Shown piece by piece: positions 52,261 through 63,925 of a stretch of 64,000 nucleotides of DNA. The translations under genes and the position numbers were made by a program. This stretch comes from Apoda limacodes (Eukaryota > Arthropoda > Insecta > Lepidoptera > Limacodidae), in assembly GCA_946406115.1 (NCBI GenBank), contig OX291540.1:10722563-10786562 (forward strand), read 5' to 3'. The stretch's first letter is position 1. Each line of letters begins with the position of its first letter. Under the pieces are notes generated by a model. That model was not told where the DNA came from. It saw only the letters and a list, made by a program, of their open reading frames with translations, and made no database searches.

Positions 52261-54105
52261 GTGCGAATAAGGTGTCGAGCTGTCGTAGAAAGTGCGAGCG
52301 ATTATCATAGTAGTTGTTGCGATAATATATAACAAACTGTGTATTAAAGTAATAAAAAAGATACTGTTACGTAGTGATAGGCAACATGTAGTTGTAATCT
52401 TGAAATAGAGAAGAATTAAAATTACATTTAATTTGTAGTAATTATTGTTATTTCGTATTAGGTTAAGCTAAGATGCGTGTATGTAAGTATTTGTGAACTG
52501 ATAACTGGTAATACCGTTTGCTTCTTTCGAGTTGGATACGAATAAGTAGTAGCAATGTGTAGTCTATTAGTACATATTTAAAGCGTTTAAGGGACTTGGC
52601 CCCGTTGCATGTTAGAACACCAGCTCGTCAAATCCTGTGGATCCTGCGCAACTTAATCATAATAGTGTCCGCGAAACAAAACTGTTTCCGAGGTGTCCTA
52701 CTGTGAGGACAGAGCTTCTGGAACAGTTTTTCAACGCTAATGCCTAAAGAAGAAAGAGAAAAGCCCAAGCAGCAACTAGTTTAGAATTAATGCAGCCATG
52801 TGCGAGAGCGGACATCTTGTGTCACACAACGTGCGAGCGATTTGCAATGTAGCAATTATTGGAATTATAGTGCGAGCTAAAGAAATTGTATTTATGCCGA
52901 CCTGGACTTCATAGTGCGTCATCACACTAACACGTGATTTTGCGTAATATTTGCTTGTAATAGCAATTGCTGTTTGAACACATTGAAACAAAAAAACAAA
53001 GTGGAGGTGTGGGCAGTTTTAGATGAGACAGTCTCTACAACTATTGGTTTGGGGCAGGGACGCTAACTTTTGTGCACAATCATGCCAATAGCTTAAAAAA
53101 GGGGTATTAAAAAGCCTTAAAGTACATATTATACATCTGAACCTATCAATATGTATGTGTGTGGGTGTGTGCCCGTAGACTGTTAAATTTATTATTATAC
53201 TTCTGTTATACATAGACAGTGCTCTGTTAAAAAACAAACCTATGCGTTACAATGTTACAAACACTTTACCAATTTTATATTTATTTTAATAAATGTATCG
53301 ATATCAATTAGCGAACTATACCAATCACTAAACGGCACGGTAAAAATTAAATTTGTTGTTCGTTTTACAAAGGCAATTCTGCGATCATAAAAGCAACGCC
53401 AACGTTACTTTCACCTCCACCACACTAATGAGTGCTTTACAATGTATGGATACATGATGTCATTTAAAAAAATCATTCTGCACCTTAAAAAGAAGGATCC
53501 CTATAGAAGAATGACTTTATAATTTACCTGTCTTTCCATATTTCGTGACTCTTTTTCTCAGAAACAGGTGGCAAAATCGTGTTTTTGGACAAATATTAAT
53601 TTTTAATGTTTTTCGCCGAGCAAAAATAGAAATTCTGGTACTTTTTCGTATATTATTTTTGTACCTCAGTGAAAATTACAGATATTTTCTTAAAACGATA
53701 GTACTTAAGTATGTTATTAAAACATTTTACTCATCTAAAATTCAGCGTAGGCACTTTTAAAGTAAATAACTTCAGTCAGAATTGATACCAATTAAAACTC
53801 CCCTATTTCAAACTACAGTCGTTATTGTAGAAAGTACAAACACGGATTTCCGGATATACGGTCTGTGGGCAGGTGGGATCTTTTCGAAATAAAAATTGGA
53901 CATTTTTTGACGACTTTGATTGGATTAATAAAACAGCGACGGTGGAAACCTATTGTTTTCAGATGTTACTGGAATTGAATTGTGGCATGTATGTGTGTGC
54001 ATAACCGTAAAAAGAAGGGGTGTAAAAACGGTGTTTTGCGAAAGTTTTATGTCGAAAATATAGAATTTCAAAAATTGGAAAATTGAAATGGCTCTCGATG
54101 AATTT
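52261..54105. other. AT-rich DNA, no gene recognised
   Basis: A repeat fragment at 53369-53470 matches 38348-38450. Frames at 52776-52991, 53019-53237, 53545-53760 and 53925-54185 have no recognised domain. Confidence 0.35.
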
Positions 54106-54149
54106 ATAAAATCCTTATTTTTGCCGATTCGGTCTGTACTTTTTTTATA

Positions 54150-54610
54150 CGTTCGAGTGGGAACCTGCAAGGTTTGAAAACACAATTGGACCCAGTAGAT
54201 GGCGCTACAGTCGGTGTGACACTGATCTTCTAAACGGCAGGGAAGATATTAATGATATTTTTTGTGTACCTACAAGTGGGTCCCTGTAAGGTTTGAATTC
54301 ACCAATGGACCTGGTAGAAGGCGCTGCAGCTGGTGTCAGATCTTCTCCTAAACGGCAGGAATGAATATTATGATATTTTTTGTGTACCTTCGTTTGAGTG
54401 GGTTTCTGCAAGTTTTGAAAACACAATTGAACCTAGTAGATGGCGCTGCAGTCCTTATGTCATTGATCTTCTCCTAAACAGCAGGAATGAATATTATATT
54501 ATTTGTGTAACTACGTTTGAGTAGGTCCCTGCAAGGCTTGAATTCACAATTGAACCCGGTAGGTGTCACAGCAGTCTGTGTGTCCCTGATCTCCTAAACG
54601 GCAGGATTTC
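54150..54610 (+). repeat. Four-unit tandem array, about 120 bp per unit
   Basis: Units are anchored by GTGGGAACCTGCAAGG (54157), GTGGGTCCCTGTAAGG (54276), GTGGGTTTCTGCAAG (54398) and GTAGGTCCCTGCAAGG (54521), giving periods of 119, 122 and 123 bp. Each unit carries a GTAGATGGCGCTGCAGT-type block, a TCTCCTAAACGGCAGG block and ATTTTTTGTGTACCT. The units are clearly diverged from one another. A single copy of the module lies at 31965-32110. Frames at 54205-54524 are shadows. Confidence 0.88.
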
Positions 54611-55225
54611 AACATTCGCAGCATTAAATGCTACTGCATTATTATCATATCTCATAACTTCAATCATTACCGAATTTATAATTATATAATAATTACATAA
54701 ACGTAAAAACAATTATAAATGTGATAGCTCTGTGCTGTCTAAATGTATAGAATTAAAATTAAAAAATATTATACTATATTGGAAAATAACTTATTTTAAA
54801 CTCATGTTTCAAATAAGATTTTACCGTCAGAGTGAATTTTCTTCTGAAATGATAAGTTAACAGTAAACTGTGGAAATCTGAAGAAAAACGTCATGACGGA
54901 GACGATTCTAATTTTGTATTTGTAAAGAATAGAAAAGCAAATTTAATTTGTGCAGCTCTTAAAGAAAATTTTAGGAACACAATACCATCATCCACTATAA
55001 CACTAAAACTATAGAAACTTTGAAAACATATGCCACTTTTCGCAATACTGCTGGTAAACAAAATACAATTATTAAAAGTAAATATTTTATATTTTTGAAA
55101 TTAAAGGTAGTAATTTTTTAAAGTATGTGAGCCGCGCACATTTTCACGTGCAAATCGAGAGCTTGTATGGTAGGCACCGGGCGGCCCGTTTGCCATTAAC
55201 ACTTTTAATAGGTTAATTTAATTCG
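54611..55225. other. AT-rich non-coding DNA
   Basis: Nothing recognised. Confidence 0.4.
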
Positions 55226-55437
55226 TGTGATAATATTAAAATTATTGATTCTTGTTAGTAGAGTAAGAATTAAGAAACAACAAGTGAGAAAAAAAATATC
55301 TGCAGTATATGCTCGTAGAAATTGCACAACAATGATATGCATGTATAGATTATATTTTACCCTAAATTATTTATTTTTTTACATGTTGTATCCTAATTCT
55401 TACTCTACCAACAAGAACTATTATAATCTGGCTTTCG
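55226..55437. mobile_element. MITE-like element with about 35-bp terminal inverted repeats
   Basis: The left TIR contains TTCTTGTTAGTAGAGTAAGA then ATTAAGAAACAAC. The reverse complement of the right side gives TTCTTGTTGGTAGAGTAAGA then ATTAGGATACAAC. The arms are about 100 bp apart and the interior is AT-rich. The overlapping frame (55227-55463) spans the whole element and is not a gene. The outer boundary and target duplication are unclear, so the superfamily is not assigned. Confidence 0.7.
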
Positions 55438-55940
55438 AGTATTCTACTCGTATTACTCATTAACAGATGACATCAGCATGGACGGATTGGTAACAATCTT
55501 AACACTTAGTAATCTTTCAAACGCTTTTAATACTGTTTACTGTTATCTCCTCTTAGCAGTTCTTGACTGCATCAAGATTTCGTCAAGATTAAGCTGGGTC
55601 TTTTCATATATTTTTGCTCGCCAACAAGCAGTTCTTTCAAATTGATTACTTTCTCATTGGCAAAATCTCACTACTGGCTAGATATAGTCTGTCCCCTATA
55701 GTTCTTTACTGTCATTATATTGTATATATATTGCTTATTTTGACAGTATATGAGTTTCCTAAATATTGTTTTAACTATAAAAATAATTATTCCTGGGTAG
55801 CCCACGTTCTGGGCCTAAACTAAGCTAGACTTATTGTAATATGTAAAGGTACCATATGCAATTGATACAAATAATTATATACATTTGTTCTATAGTAAAC
55901 ATAGAAAACGCCCAGACTCAAGTCAAACACACATTTACAT
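55438..55940. other. AT-rich non-coding DNA
   Basis: No gene or repeat recognised; the frame 55614-55823 is AT-driven. Confidence 0.4.
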
Positions 55941-55941
55941 C

Positions 55942-56012
55942 ACGTGAGTGCGGGGATCGAACCCAGGCCAGTTCAGCAGGCAGGAGCCATGTGAGCCACC
56001 AAGATAGTCACA
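55942..56012 (-). repeat. tRNA-derived SINE head
   Basis: The minus strand reads GTGACTATCTTGGTGGCTCA (A-box-like TGGTGGCTCACATGG) and, about 35 bases on, GGGTTCGATCCCCGCACTCA (B-box GGTTCGATCCC in a T-arm). The ends GTGA/TCAC could pair as part of an acceptor stem. The D and anticodon arms do not fold cleanly by eye, so a SINE head or tRNA pseudogene is preferred to a working tRNA gene. Confidence 0.55.
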
Positions 56013-56735
56013 ATATATAAAAGTCAAAGGAGCGTGAACAAAACAAAATCGGTTCCAAAATGAAGCGTAGCAAATAAAAGTAATGAAATATGCGCAATTA
56101 TTTACCCAGGGCTGTTAAACTGTCGGTCACAGAGGTAACCTTGAGCTGATCTGAGGGTGCTTTTCAAGCTCCTGCTCTGAAGTCGTAATTGGGCCGGCGC
56201 GAACAAAACTGGAAGTCGAATAAAGTTATTCAAGTGTTGATGAAACTTGAGTTGTTGTAGTTGCACTACAGAAGCTTCTGAATGATATGAGTTTTGTGTG
56301 CTTGAGGGAACTTGTTGAAAACAGTTGAATTTAATTACAATCGTAATAAACATAAAAGTTTTAGAGAGGCGCGTGAAGGTACAATAAATGAGGTATTTGA
56401 CAAGATAGTTGGGTTTTAATAAATATGTTTATATTCAGAAGATTGAGGTTGCACCATGGGCATGGTAAGAAGAGAAAAGTGTATAATCAACAATTTGTGG
56501 AGTATAGGTAAAGCCCTCTTTGTACATTCCTTCGACGATGTGACCGACCTGGATAGCGATCACCTAATTACATATTTTTCTGATTTTTTTTGTGTTTCGG
56601 AAGGTATATTAAACCGCCGCGTCGGCATTGGCTGTTATTATAATACGGCAGCAGTCGTTAGCCAACTTAGAGACCTTATTAGTAATTAAAAGTCAGTGAG
56701 TTAGTCAAGTAGCCACTAGTTCGACAACGTCTATT
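56013..56735. other. Unassigned sequence with a dispersed-repeat piece
   Basis: 56113-56150 resembles 36716-36770. A 77-residue plus frame at 56456-56689 (GKALFVHSFDDVTDLDSDHL, then YYNTAAVVSQLRDLIS) looks moderately protein-like but has no recognised domain or splice partner. It could be an exon or a transposon remnant. Confidence 0.25.
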
Positions 56736-56832
56736 TACCCGCATTAGGCCGGCGTGGTGAACTATGGACTAAGCCTCTTTCACCAAGGAGAGGTGTGTGC
56801 CCCTGCATTGGGGACGTACTGAGGCAACAAAG
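56736..56832 (+). mobile_element. Fragment of the 30385-type repeat
   Basis: CCCGCATTAGGCCGGCGTGG, TGAACTATGGACTAAGCCTC and AAGGAGAGGTGTGTGCCCCT follow the widespread CCGCATTGGGCCAGCGTGGT, GGACTA-GGCCTAA, GAGAGGAG-CCCGTGC order. The end GGGGACGTACTGAGGC may be the truncated tail. Confidence 0.6.
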
Positions 56833-57384
56833 TTTCACAAGCCACACGCAAACGGGAAATATAAAAATTCAATAAAATTCCCTCAGTGGACAATATAGTT
56901 TAAATAAACTATTGTGAAGTGCATTGAGCCCGACAAGCGTATTTTTTTGTTACGAAGATTTTGTACAGACGTCTACTTAAATACAACCGACGAAATCAAA
57001 GAATTAGTGAAAAATCGGCTAAGTGCGGGTTGTACTCAGGACCGATGGTTCTTTTAGCAGCCGTAATCCTATAAAACAACAGTATTGAGACATGTAGGTC
57101 AATGTTTTTAACGCTTTTACAAAAGCACAAAACGTATTTGAGAAGTAAATAATATCCAAAATGAGGATTATTTTCGTTTGATGACGGTTTATGATTTTAT
57201 TTTATTTCCATGCTTCACTTTTAGCGCGAATCACACTGGGCCAGTTTCTTTTGTTTGTTGTTTTACGTTAAGGGCTGCTGAACAATTAGTTTAAGTTAAG
57301 AGGTTTTATGCATTACCGTTTTTATGATAAAGCATGGTTTTTGCTTGGAGTTTGCCTTACAAATTTGTTTTTGTTATTTTTTTT
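56833..57384. other. AT-rich DNA with a degraded family terminus at 57010-57065
   Basis: AAAAATCGGCTAAGTGCGGG followed by TTGTACTCAGGACCGATGGT looks like a strongly diverged AAAAATCGGCCAAGTGCGAG terminus. Nothing else recognised. Confidence 0.35.
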
Positions 57385-57490
57385 TGTTAGGAAATCCGCC
57401 GTAATAACATATAATCTATGAACATTTCAGGCTTTTACCTATTGCGGTAAAGGCCCTTTTTGGGTACGGAACCCTCAATTAGATTCTCCA
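57385..57490 (+). mobile_element. GGAACCC-family fragment
   Basis: GGAAATCCGCCGTAATAACA, CAGGCTTTTACCTATTGCGG, TTTTTGGGTACGGAACCCTC. Matches the subfamily in tandem at 46861-47155 and, reversed, at 63745-63925. The CAGACAG-TTGGCTTAGTA block is deleted. Confidence 0.55.
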
Positions 57491-58140
57491 CCCCAGCTTT
57501 AGTAGGATAAGGACTCAAAAAACGGGAAAAGACTTTCAGATAAAAATTTGAGTCGGACTCCAGCACCATATAGCATCGTATAAATTACGACAACAAACAA
57601 CAATAAAAACTTATCATGAAAGTGAAGTGTGTTTGTTATAAACTGTTAGGTATAGAAACCAACTTCAAACTGTAATTCAGATCAGATTTTTGGTAATAAG
57701 TATTTATTTTTACCTTTTTAGTTCATCTTTTTGAAGCCGGTTGTTTTTTAAAAAGTTTTTATTTGTTGCTTCTGAGTGTCGAATTGCTTTTTTTTCTCGT
57801 ACACTACAAACATCCATACTGGTAACAAAATTTTATAAAATAATCAACATAAAGGCGTTTCACCAGTTCCATATTAAAACCATTTATTTTTTTTGACCGA
57901 AAGTTTAAGTTTTTAATTCACTACATTATATAAGACCACCTCGGAAGTATGCCCTTTTAAATAAAAAAAAGAATTTTGAAAATCCGTCTATATATGACGT
58001 CCGTCTATGTACCCGAACATACATAAAAAAAAATCAAATATCCGAATTGAGAACTTCCTAATTTTTTCGGTAAAAAATGTGTCGATCGCTGGGCGGTCAA
58101 CCATGACTTTGACCACGAGTTCCTTAAAACCGGTTTATCT

Positions 58141-58171
<31 letters not shown>

Positions 58172-58229
58172 TATGTATATCTCTGTGTAATCAATAAAAA
58201 CGTATTTTTCGTGTGGTATAAAGGTTTAA
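57491..58229. other. AT-rich DNA with (TA)n tract
   Basis: A long (TA)n microsatellite lies at 58141-58180. No gene or repeat family recognised elsewhere. Confidence 0.4.
58141..58180. repeat. (TA)n microsatellite
   Basis: About forty bases of alternating T and A with two small interruptions. Confidence 0.92.
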
Positions 58230-58372
58230 AATTTGTACTTTTTTATGTGAAAATTTTAACCGTCTACCTGTTACGATTCAAAAGATAGAGGTCTGTAAAG
58301 GTCGGACAAACAAACAGACAGTGTGGGTTTAGTAATAGGGTCCCGCTGGCATCCTAAAAACATGTTTCTTGC
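58230..58372 (+). mobile_element. Diverged GGAACCC-family fragment
   Basis: TTTAACCGTCTACCTGTTAC, AAAAGATAGAGGTCTGTAAA, GGTCGGACAAACAAACAGAC, GTGGGTTTAGTAATAGGGTC follow the order of 46861-47009. The end GGCATCCTAAAAACA lacks the usual GGAACCC. Confidence 0.5.
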
Positions 58373-61300
58373 ATTAGGACCCTTACAAGTGTATTAGGAC
58401 ATAATATCCACCATAATAACTGATATGTTGCCTAAATTTCAGCTGTGCACCTATTTATTACGGTTTAAAAGAAAGATAGATAGGAAGATCAACTTTTATC
58501 CTACTGATCAAATTAAGGAAAAAAAATATGTTGTCAAAAAAGTTAATTTTATACTTTACTTAACCAAATAATATAAAAAACAGAGAAACAATACCTTCTA
58601 TTTACAAAATAAATTAAACTAATATAAATAGAATAAAGCCCTAAAATTCATTCCTAAATGTAACCAAAAATATCTGCTGATTCTAAATAAAATTTTTCAA
58701 AAACAATAAGTCGAGAAAACTGTCATCCTGCAAATTGTAAGTAGGTGTGTGAACCTGTTTCATGGTCGGATGACCCGTGAAACGTTTTTAGACAACGGCA
58801 GCCATGATGTGACGTCATCTTGCGTTTGACAGCTCTGTAATTGCTACTTGTCAATCTTTGCGGAAACAGCGCGTTTTGTTATTTTCTGGTTTCAATTCAC
58901 TCCAGCTTCAAAGTTCCATGCTAATATAAATTTAAATATTAACTCTGTAGCGATTTTTTAAAAACCGATATTTCCTTGTTTTCTTTGTTTGAACTTTACG
59001 ATACATTTTCAAAGATTTTTGTAATATTGCGTAAAACTGAACCCTACGTGCTTTACAAAATGTTTGCTTTAAATAAATTCAAATGTAGATATAGATGTTT
59101 AATTTTATTTGTATTGTTCATACTTATAATTTTATTTGGATACATAGTATAATATTACATTATTTTATTATCATAAACGATATTACCTTATTCTTATGAT
59201 ATGATATGATAAACGAAAATTACTGACGAAGTAACTGAACTGCATTTTGGCGGTTTTTAGGCTTAGACTTTAGTTAGTAAGGCCATTTTAGGTCTGCATG
59301 CTATTTATTCCTTATACTGTGATACTGCAAGTGTACTTGTAGATACTCTGCTTACCGAAATATTTTAGTACCTACATTGTGCATTAAGGGCGATAAGGAG
59401 AAAAATACTTAGGAGAGCAACTGAATTGAGTTTGTAATTACTGTACCGCCCGTGTTAAATACTCGTAAATAAAAATATTAGGTGAAAAAATAAATGAAGT
59501 CACCAAAACTCAATTAGAATGGCGGGAATAGAAGTAGAGACAACGCTACGGCTTGATGGCGTGAGATTTCTAGAGAAATGATGAATTAAAATGTTTTGGT
59601 TGAAACTTGTAATTGCTCGCTTGGCGCATGGTTCGTATTTAGTATTTACATGCGATTTTTATTAAGGTCTTCATTACAAGCAACTTTAAGCTACAAGGGA
59701 AACACTTTGCGCACTTTTTTTATTGTTAAGCGAATTAAGTTAACAAATACATGCGCCACTAGCTGCCACCTATTCGATGACTGACCACGCCCGCCTTTGC
59801 TCGACTTACTGTTTAGTTTTCAATAGATAAAAGTCATATGAAACCACTTAATTCTTAGGAACGTTTCCTATTGAACTCCTCCCGCAAACTTTGAAGAGCA
59901 TTAAGTTGCCTGTGTCCATATTCAGGTGTTAAACACACTGAACAGTCCTTTTTGAAGTTTTTTACAATCTTTTCGACTCTTTCAGAAATTTTTATTTGAA
60001 GTAAGTCCTTCATTGCTCATATTAATTTTAAGCTGAAATTGCTTATTTTTTAAAATGCGATACACGTGATATCTCCGATATCTTCGCAGTCTGTTTGGGG
60101 AAACCCTCCGGTGGTGGTAGGCCAAAAAATCTTATTCGCTGTCGTGAATTTTACACTGACCTCGTAATCACACTTCGCTGAGTAATGTTAAACCCATTAA
60201 GAAAATTCCTAACAAGTTAAGGTTTATATAAAAGTACGTAAACACAATGTGAGCACGTTACAATGTCGGTCGAGCGTGCTCGTACACCGTATGCGTCCTT
60301 TACGTACGTAATCCTAAAAATAAAGGGCAAAGACGAGTTATGTAAGTGTGTGTGTGTGTGTGTGGGTGAGAAAATCTAGTATATACATATATGTATATAT
60401 GAGATTTTTTCATCGACTTTGTACGCGTGGAATTTCGAAAAAAAGCTTTTAATTATTTATGGTTTTACCTATAAATATAACGAAATTCTTTTACAAATTT
60501 AATTCCCCTATTTTTTTCATATTTTTTTTATAACCTACTTGTCATGGATTTATATAAAAAGATTCTACTGTGCTATGTTACGCGACATAGCCTATGCCGC
60601 TAATTAATAATTAAAAATCACTTCAACGGTTTGATGTAAAATGTAATCCTTCCCCTACTTCCTCTATCGGGGCCTGATGCACGCAAGTGTTATTGTTTTG
60701 CCTGTGGATCAGTCAGCCGTGCAAAATGTATTGTAGCACAAGCTCTGCAAGGTTCCTGTATCGTTGCATTATTGAACGGTGACCTGCAAACAGCAGATAA
60801 GGCTTTACTCATTGGTGGAGAAAATTGAGTGCCCAGAACATTTGACTGTAAACCAAAATCTGATGCATTTTTTCATTGCATCCATTATGAAAGTTGATTA
60901 CTTTTTTATCCCGTATCTTATATGCAAGCAAAATTTATATAGCTTGTGGATTTTAGCCTTTCACGGCGACGTTTTCAGTTTTTGCCCCATAAATCAGACA
61001 TTTGGTGACTATGACGATTGTCTATTCAAAACAACGATGAGCTACTAGTACCAGGATTTTAAAGTTGCTTTACAAGTACCTGCCAGGAAGTTCATATTGT
61101 GTTTGATCGTTCGACCTGTCTTAATCGAAAAGCTAAATCTTGAAAAAAATTGCTAACGGTTTCGCTGCATTACGCAATACCAAAGAATTTGAGTACCCTT
61201 ATATTACTCGATAGCGAACAAAGTTAATCTATGCTGGCTTTTGATACAATCATATACATAAAATTGGTGATTTTATTGGTCTAGTTGACTGTATTACAAG

Positions 61301-62490
61301 TTAACGTCTCTCTGGTCAACTGTACTACCGTATAAAATTTCAACTATGGTTCGGTAAATTTGGTAAAAGGTTACTTTAAATGCCGTCTAATAATTGAAGA
61401 CTTTTAACGTATAACATGCAATCTGAAAAACGATAGGCAATTAAAATATTACCTGAATTTTGATAGTTTTTATTTAAATCAAACTATTTACATTGTAAAT
61501 CTTGTTAATTAAGTGTTTCAATACAAAACATGTATTTTTTAGTTGATACACTATAATGTTATGTTTCGTTTGTGATTTTAAAAAGATTACCTATTGGACG
61601 CACGAAATACTGTTTGTATTGTAATTAGTTTGTAAAGCTTGTTGTAGTTAATTTACTTGACGATTCGAAAGTGTTCTTAATAACCCATTTGAAAAAAAAG
61701 ATTTGATTTTGATTTTGATATCAGATTTTCAGCGGAGAAGGCAAGAAAGAAGAAGGAGTTACATGCCCAAGAGCGTCACACGAGGAATATAAAATTGTGT
61801 TAAACTCTTTGTATACGCTGTAAACGCATACGCTTTAATGCAACTGTGTGTCCACATACACTTTTATGATGCCGAAACGAACGAATGTTAAATTAGTTAT
61901 TTCTTTACTCCTAATATTTAAAAACATTTAATTTAGCACGTTTTAAGTTTTTAAGTCAAATAATATTAGGTTGCTGATGCCCTCGGTCACCTTCTTAAAA
62001 ATGCTAACCAATATTTAAAGAATATTTTCGAAGAGCCAGCCATACATGCAAAATTTAGTTAAAATATTCACCAATAAGTCACGGCCTACATAAAAAATGA
62101 AGTATGTTCAATCGCTCTGCAAAAGAAATGGCTAAATGAAATCGATTTTCCGCTTTTGCATTGTATATATATAAATATTAAAAAATTTAACCTTATATAT
62201 TCACGCAGGTGTAAAAATATATTAACGCTAGTAGAAAAGATACAGTCAATGAACGATGGCAAGGACTTCTCAGTATTGTATTGTGCTCATCGTCGGAAAC
62301 TTTCTTTGCCTCCCTCGCATTAGCCGTGCGATGTCTCGTCTACCTTATTTTTTACAGATATTTTCGAGAACATCAGTCCACTAGGCAGAAAAACTTTTCT
62401 AACGACAAATAAAAAGGTAAAAAACAAAATAAACTCCATCTTAGCTTAGGTAAAACCTTAATGAGCTGTTTGTGAAAATACACAATAAGT
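58373..62490. other. AT-rich DNA, mostly unrecognised
   Basis: 58738-58920 (GTGAACCTGTTTCATGGTCG, CATGATGTGACGTCATCTTG) is less AT-rich and unassigned; it includes the palindrome TGACGTCA. 59378-59465 belongs to the small repeat also at 17160 and 47795. A (GT)n tract lies at 60346-60364, and a near-perfect palindrome of about 34 bp at 60374-60407. Frames at 59596-59784 and 60779-61048 have no recognised domain. Confidence 0.35.
60346..60364. repeat. (GT)n microsatellite
   Basis: About nine GT units. Confidence 0.9.
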
Positions 62491-62640
62491 AATTTTTAGA
62501 GTTGGAGAGGATGCCAAACGGAGCCCTATTATTGAGTCTACGTTTACTATTGTCTTTCTGTCCGTTCGAGCTTTAATGGGCTTTGTTTTTAATTTAATAT
62601 GTGTTATAATGGCCTATTTTCTAACAAATAACAGTAAAAC
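62491..62640 (-). mobile_element. Diverged GGAGCCCTATT-type family fragment
   Basis: TTTTTAGAGTTGGAGAGGAT, CCAAACGGAGCCCTATTATT, GTCTACGTTTACTATTGTCT, GTCCGTTCGAGCTTTAATGG and TATGTGTTATAATGGCC match the order of 63745-63925. Confidence 0.55.
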
Positions 62641-62792
62641 CACATCCAATTGAGTTGAATTTTTGCACAAAGGTAGTTGAGGAAATGGAAAAGTATGTAG
62701 GCTATTTTATTCTAAACTTTCAAAAGTTCCTGCAGGAATAAATGTAATCAAATTGCTATAGAAAATTTTTTCTCATTATAGGAGGAGTTTCC
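62641..62792. other. Unassigned spacer
   Basis: Nothing recognised before the hAT-type MITE. Confidence 0.4.
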
Positions 62793-63097
62793 GTAGGAAT
62801 CAGGGCTGTAGCTAGAGTTGAATCTAAGGTAGTGCAGCGGTGGTTTCATGCACGAGTACGGCGCAAGTAATTTTTCTTCCATTATTTTACCTGCTTGTGA
62901 GCGTGAGTAATAAAGGTAGAAGGTAATTGGGTGGGATCGCGGGAAAACAAGAGCAAAATGGTATAAATTTATAGTACAGAAAAACAATTTATATATATCA
63001 TACCTTAGTTTATGGTACTTTTAAGGTAGGGCATTAGTATTTCAAGGTAGGGCATTGCCCCACAACGCTCCCCCTTAGCTACGGCCCTGGTAGGAAT
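62793..63097. mobile_element. Non-autonomous hAT-type element with perfect 8-bp target duplication
   Basis: The element spans 62801-63089 (289 bp). The left end is CAGGGCTGTAGCTAGAG and the reverse complement of the right end is CAGGGCCGTAGCTAAGG, so the TIR is CAGGGCYGTAGCTA. It is flanked by identical 8-bp duplications GTAGGAAT at 62793-62800 and 63090-63097. CAGGG-type TIRs with 8-bp duplications are the hallmark of hAT transposons. The interior has no transposase; a short direct repeat (AAGGTAGGGCATT) lies near the right end. The minus frame at 62748-62987 is a shadow. Confidence 0.9.
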
Positions 63098-63744
63098 CCG
63101 ACGCCGTTAATTAAATTTAGTGCAGGTGGAGCCGCTGGCAGAAGCTAGTCTAACATAGCCGAATAACTAATGCTTATTAGCAGACTTATACAATGGCTAC
63201 GGAACCACACTAAGCATAGCTCGACAAGTGATAGCGTTTGTGCCATTGTCACGAAATGAAGGTATATAATATGAGCGCAGTATTGACAATATATAAAATA
63301 CTAATTTCGTGTAGTCACATGTAAGATTTTATTCACGACTAAGAAAATATTAAGCAAAATAACTTTACATTAAAAATTAATATTGTAAATTTGATGCTTA
63401 GTAGAAGTAAAGCAGCGTTATATTGAGTAGGGACCAACTGAACCATAACGAAGATGGTGTAAGTTTATTTGCACATTATTCGAAATAAACTCATAAAACA
63501 TTCTCCATATAAGGTCCTTATGTCACATTGCTAAATTCCCACCACTTATAAAAATCTTTCCAGCATTTTTCATCTAAATGGCTGGTTTTTTTCGGGAAAA
63601 AGATTATTATTACCTTACTATAATGATTGCCTTGCACTAGCTAGCTATAGTAATATTTAGAGGTGTACGTACATTCTATGTAATTATCTGACGTACAGAA
63701 AGCGCACATGGAAGTTCAAATATTGGTGCCTACCGCAACCTTTT
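63098..63744. other. AT-rich non-coding DNA
   Basis: Nothing recognised. Confidence 0.4.
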
Positions 63745-63925
63745 AGGGATCCGTACCCAAAGGGTACCAACGGAGCCTTATTACTTAGCCTACGCTGTCT
63801 GTCTGTCGGGTAACGTATGGTAAGTCCGTCCATTAAAGGGCTCTTCTTTTATCTTTTGGACTGAAATAGGTAAAAGCTCAAATTTTTTATAGAATATGTG
63901 TTATAATGGCGGATTTTTGCCAAAT
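63745..63925 (-). mobile_element. GGATCCGTACCC-type family fragment, reverse orientation
   Basis: TTTTAGGGATCCGTACCCAA, AGGGTACCAACGGAGCCTTA, TTACTTAGCCTACGCTGTCT, CTTTTGGACTGAAATAGGTA and TATGTGTTATAATGGCGGAT are, in reverse complement, the order GGCGG, TATAACACATA, TACCTATTTCGGTC, AGACAGCGTTGGCTTAGTAA, GGAACCCTA of the tandem pair at 46861-47155. Confidence 0.7.

Noticed and set aside
54150..54610. CRISPR-like or regulatory direct repeats
   Set aside because: The whole 120-bp period is repeated, with no unique spacers. It is a transposon-derived tandem array.
56456..56689. 77-residue plus-strand frame as a host gene
   Set aside because: Moderately protein-like, but with no domain, promoter or partner exon. 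Kept only as a note in the unassigned stretch.
60779..61048. 89-residue plus-strand frame
   Set aside because: Hydrophobic, AT-driven composition with no recognised motif. One such frame is expected by chance in this much AT-rich DNA.
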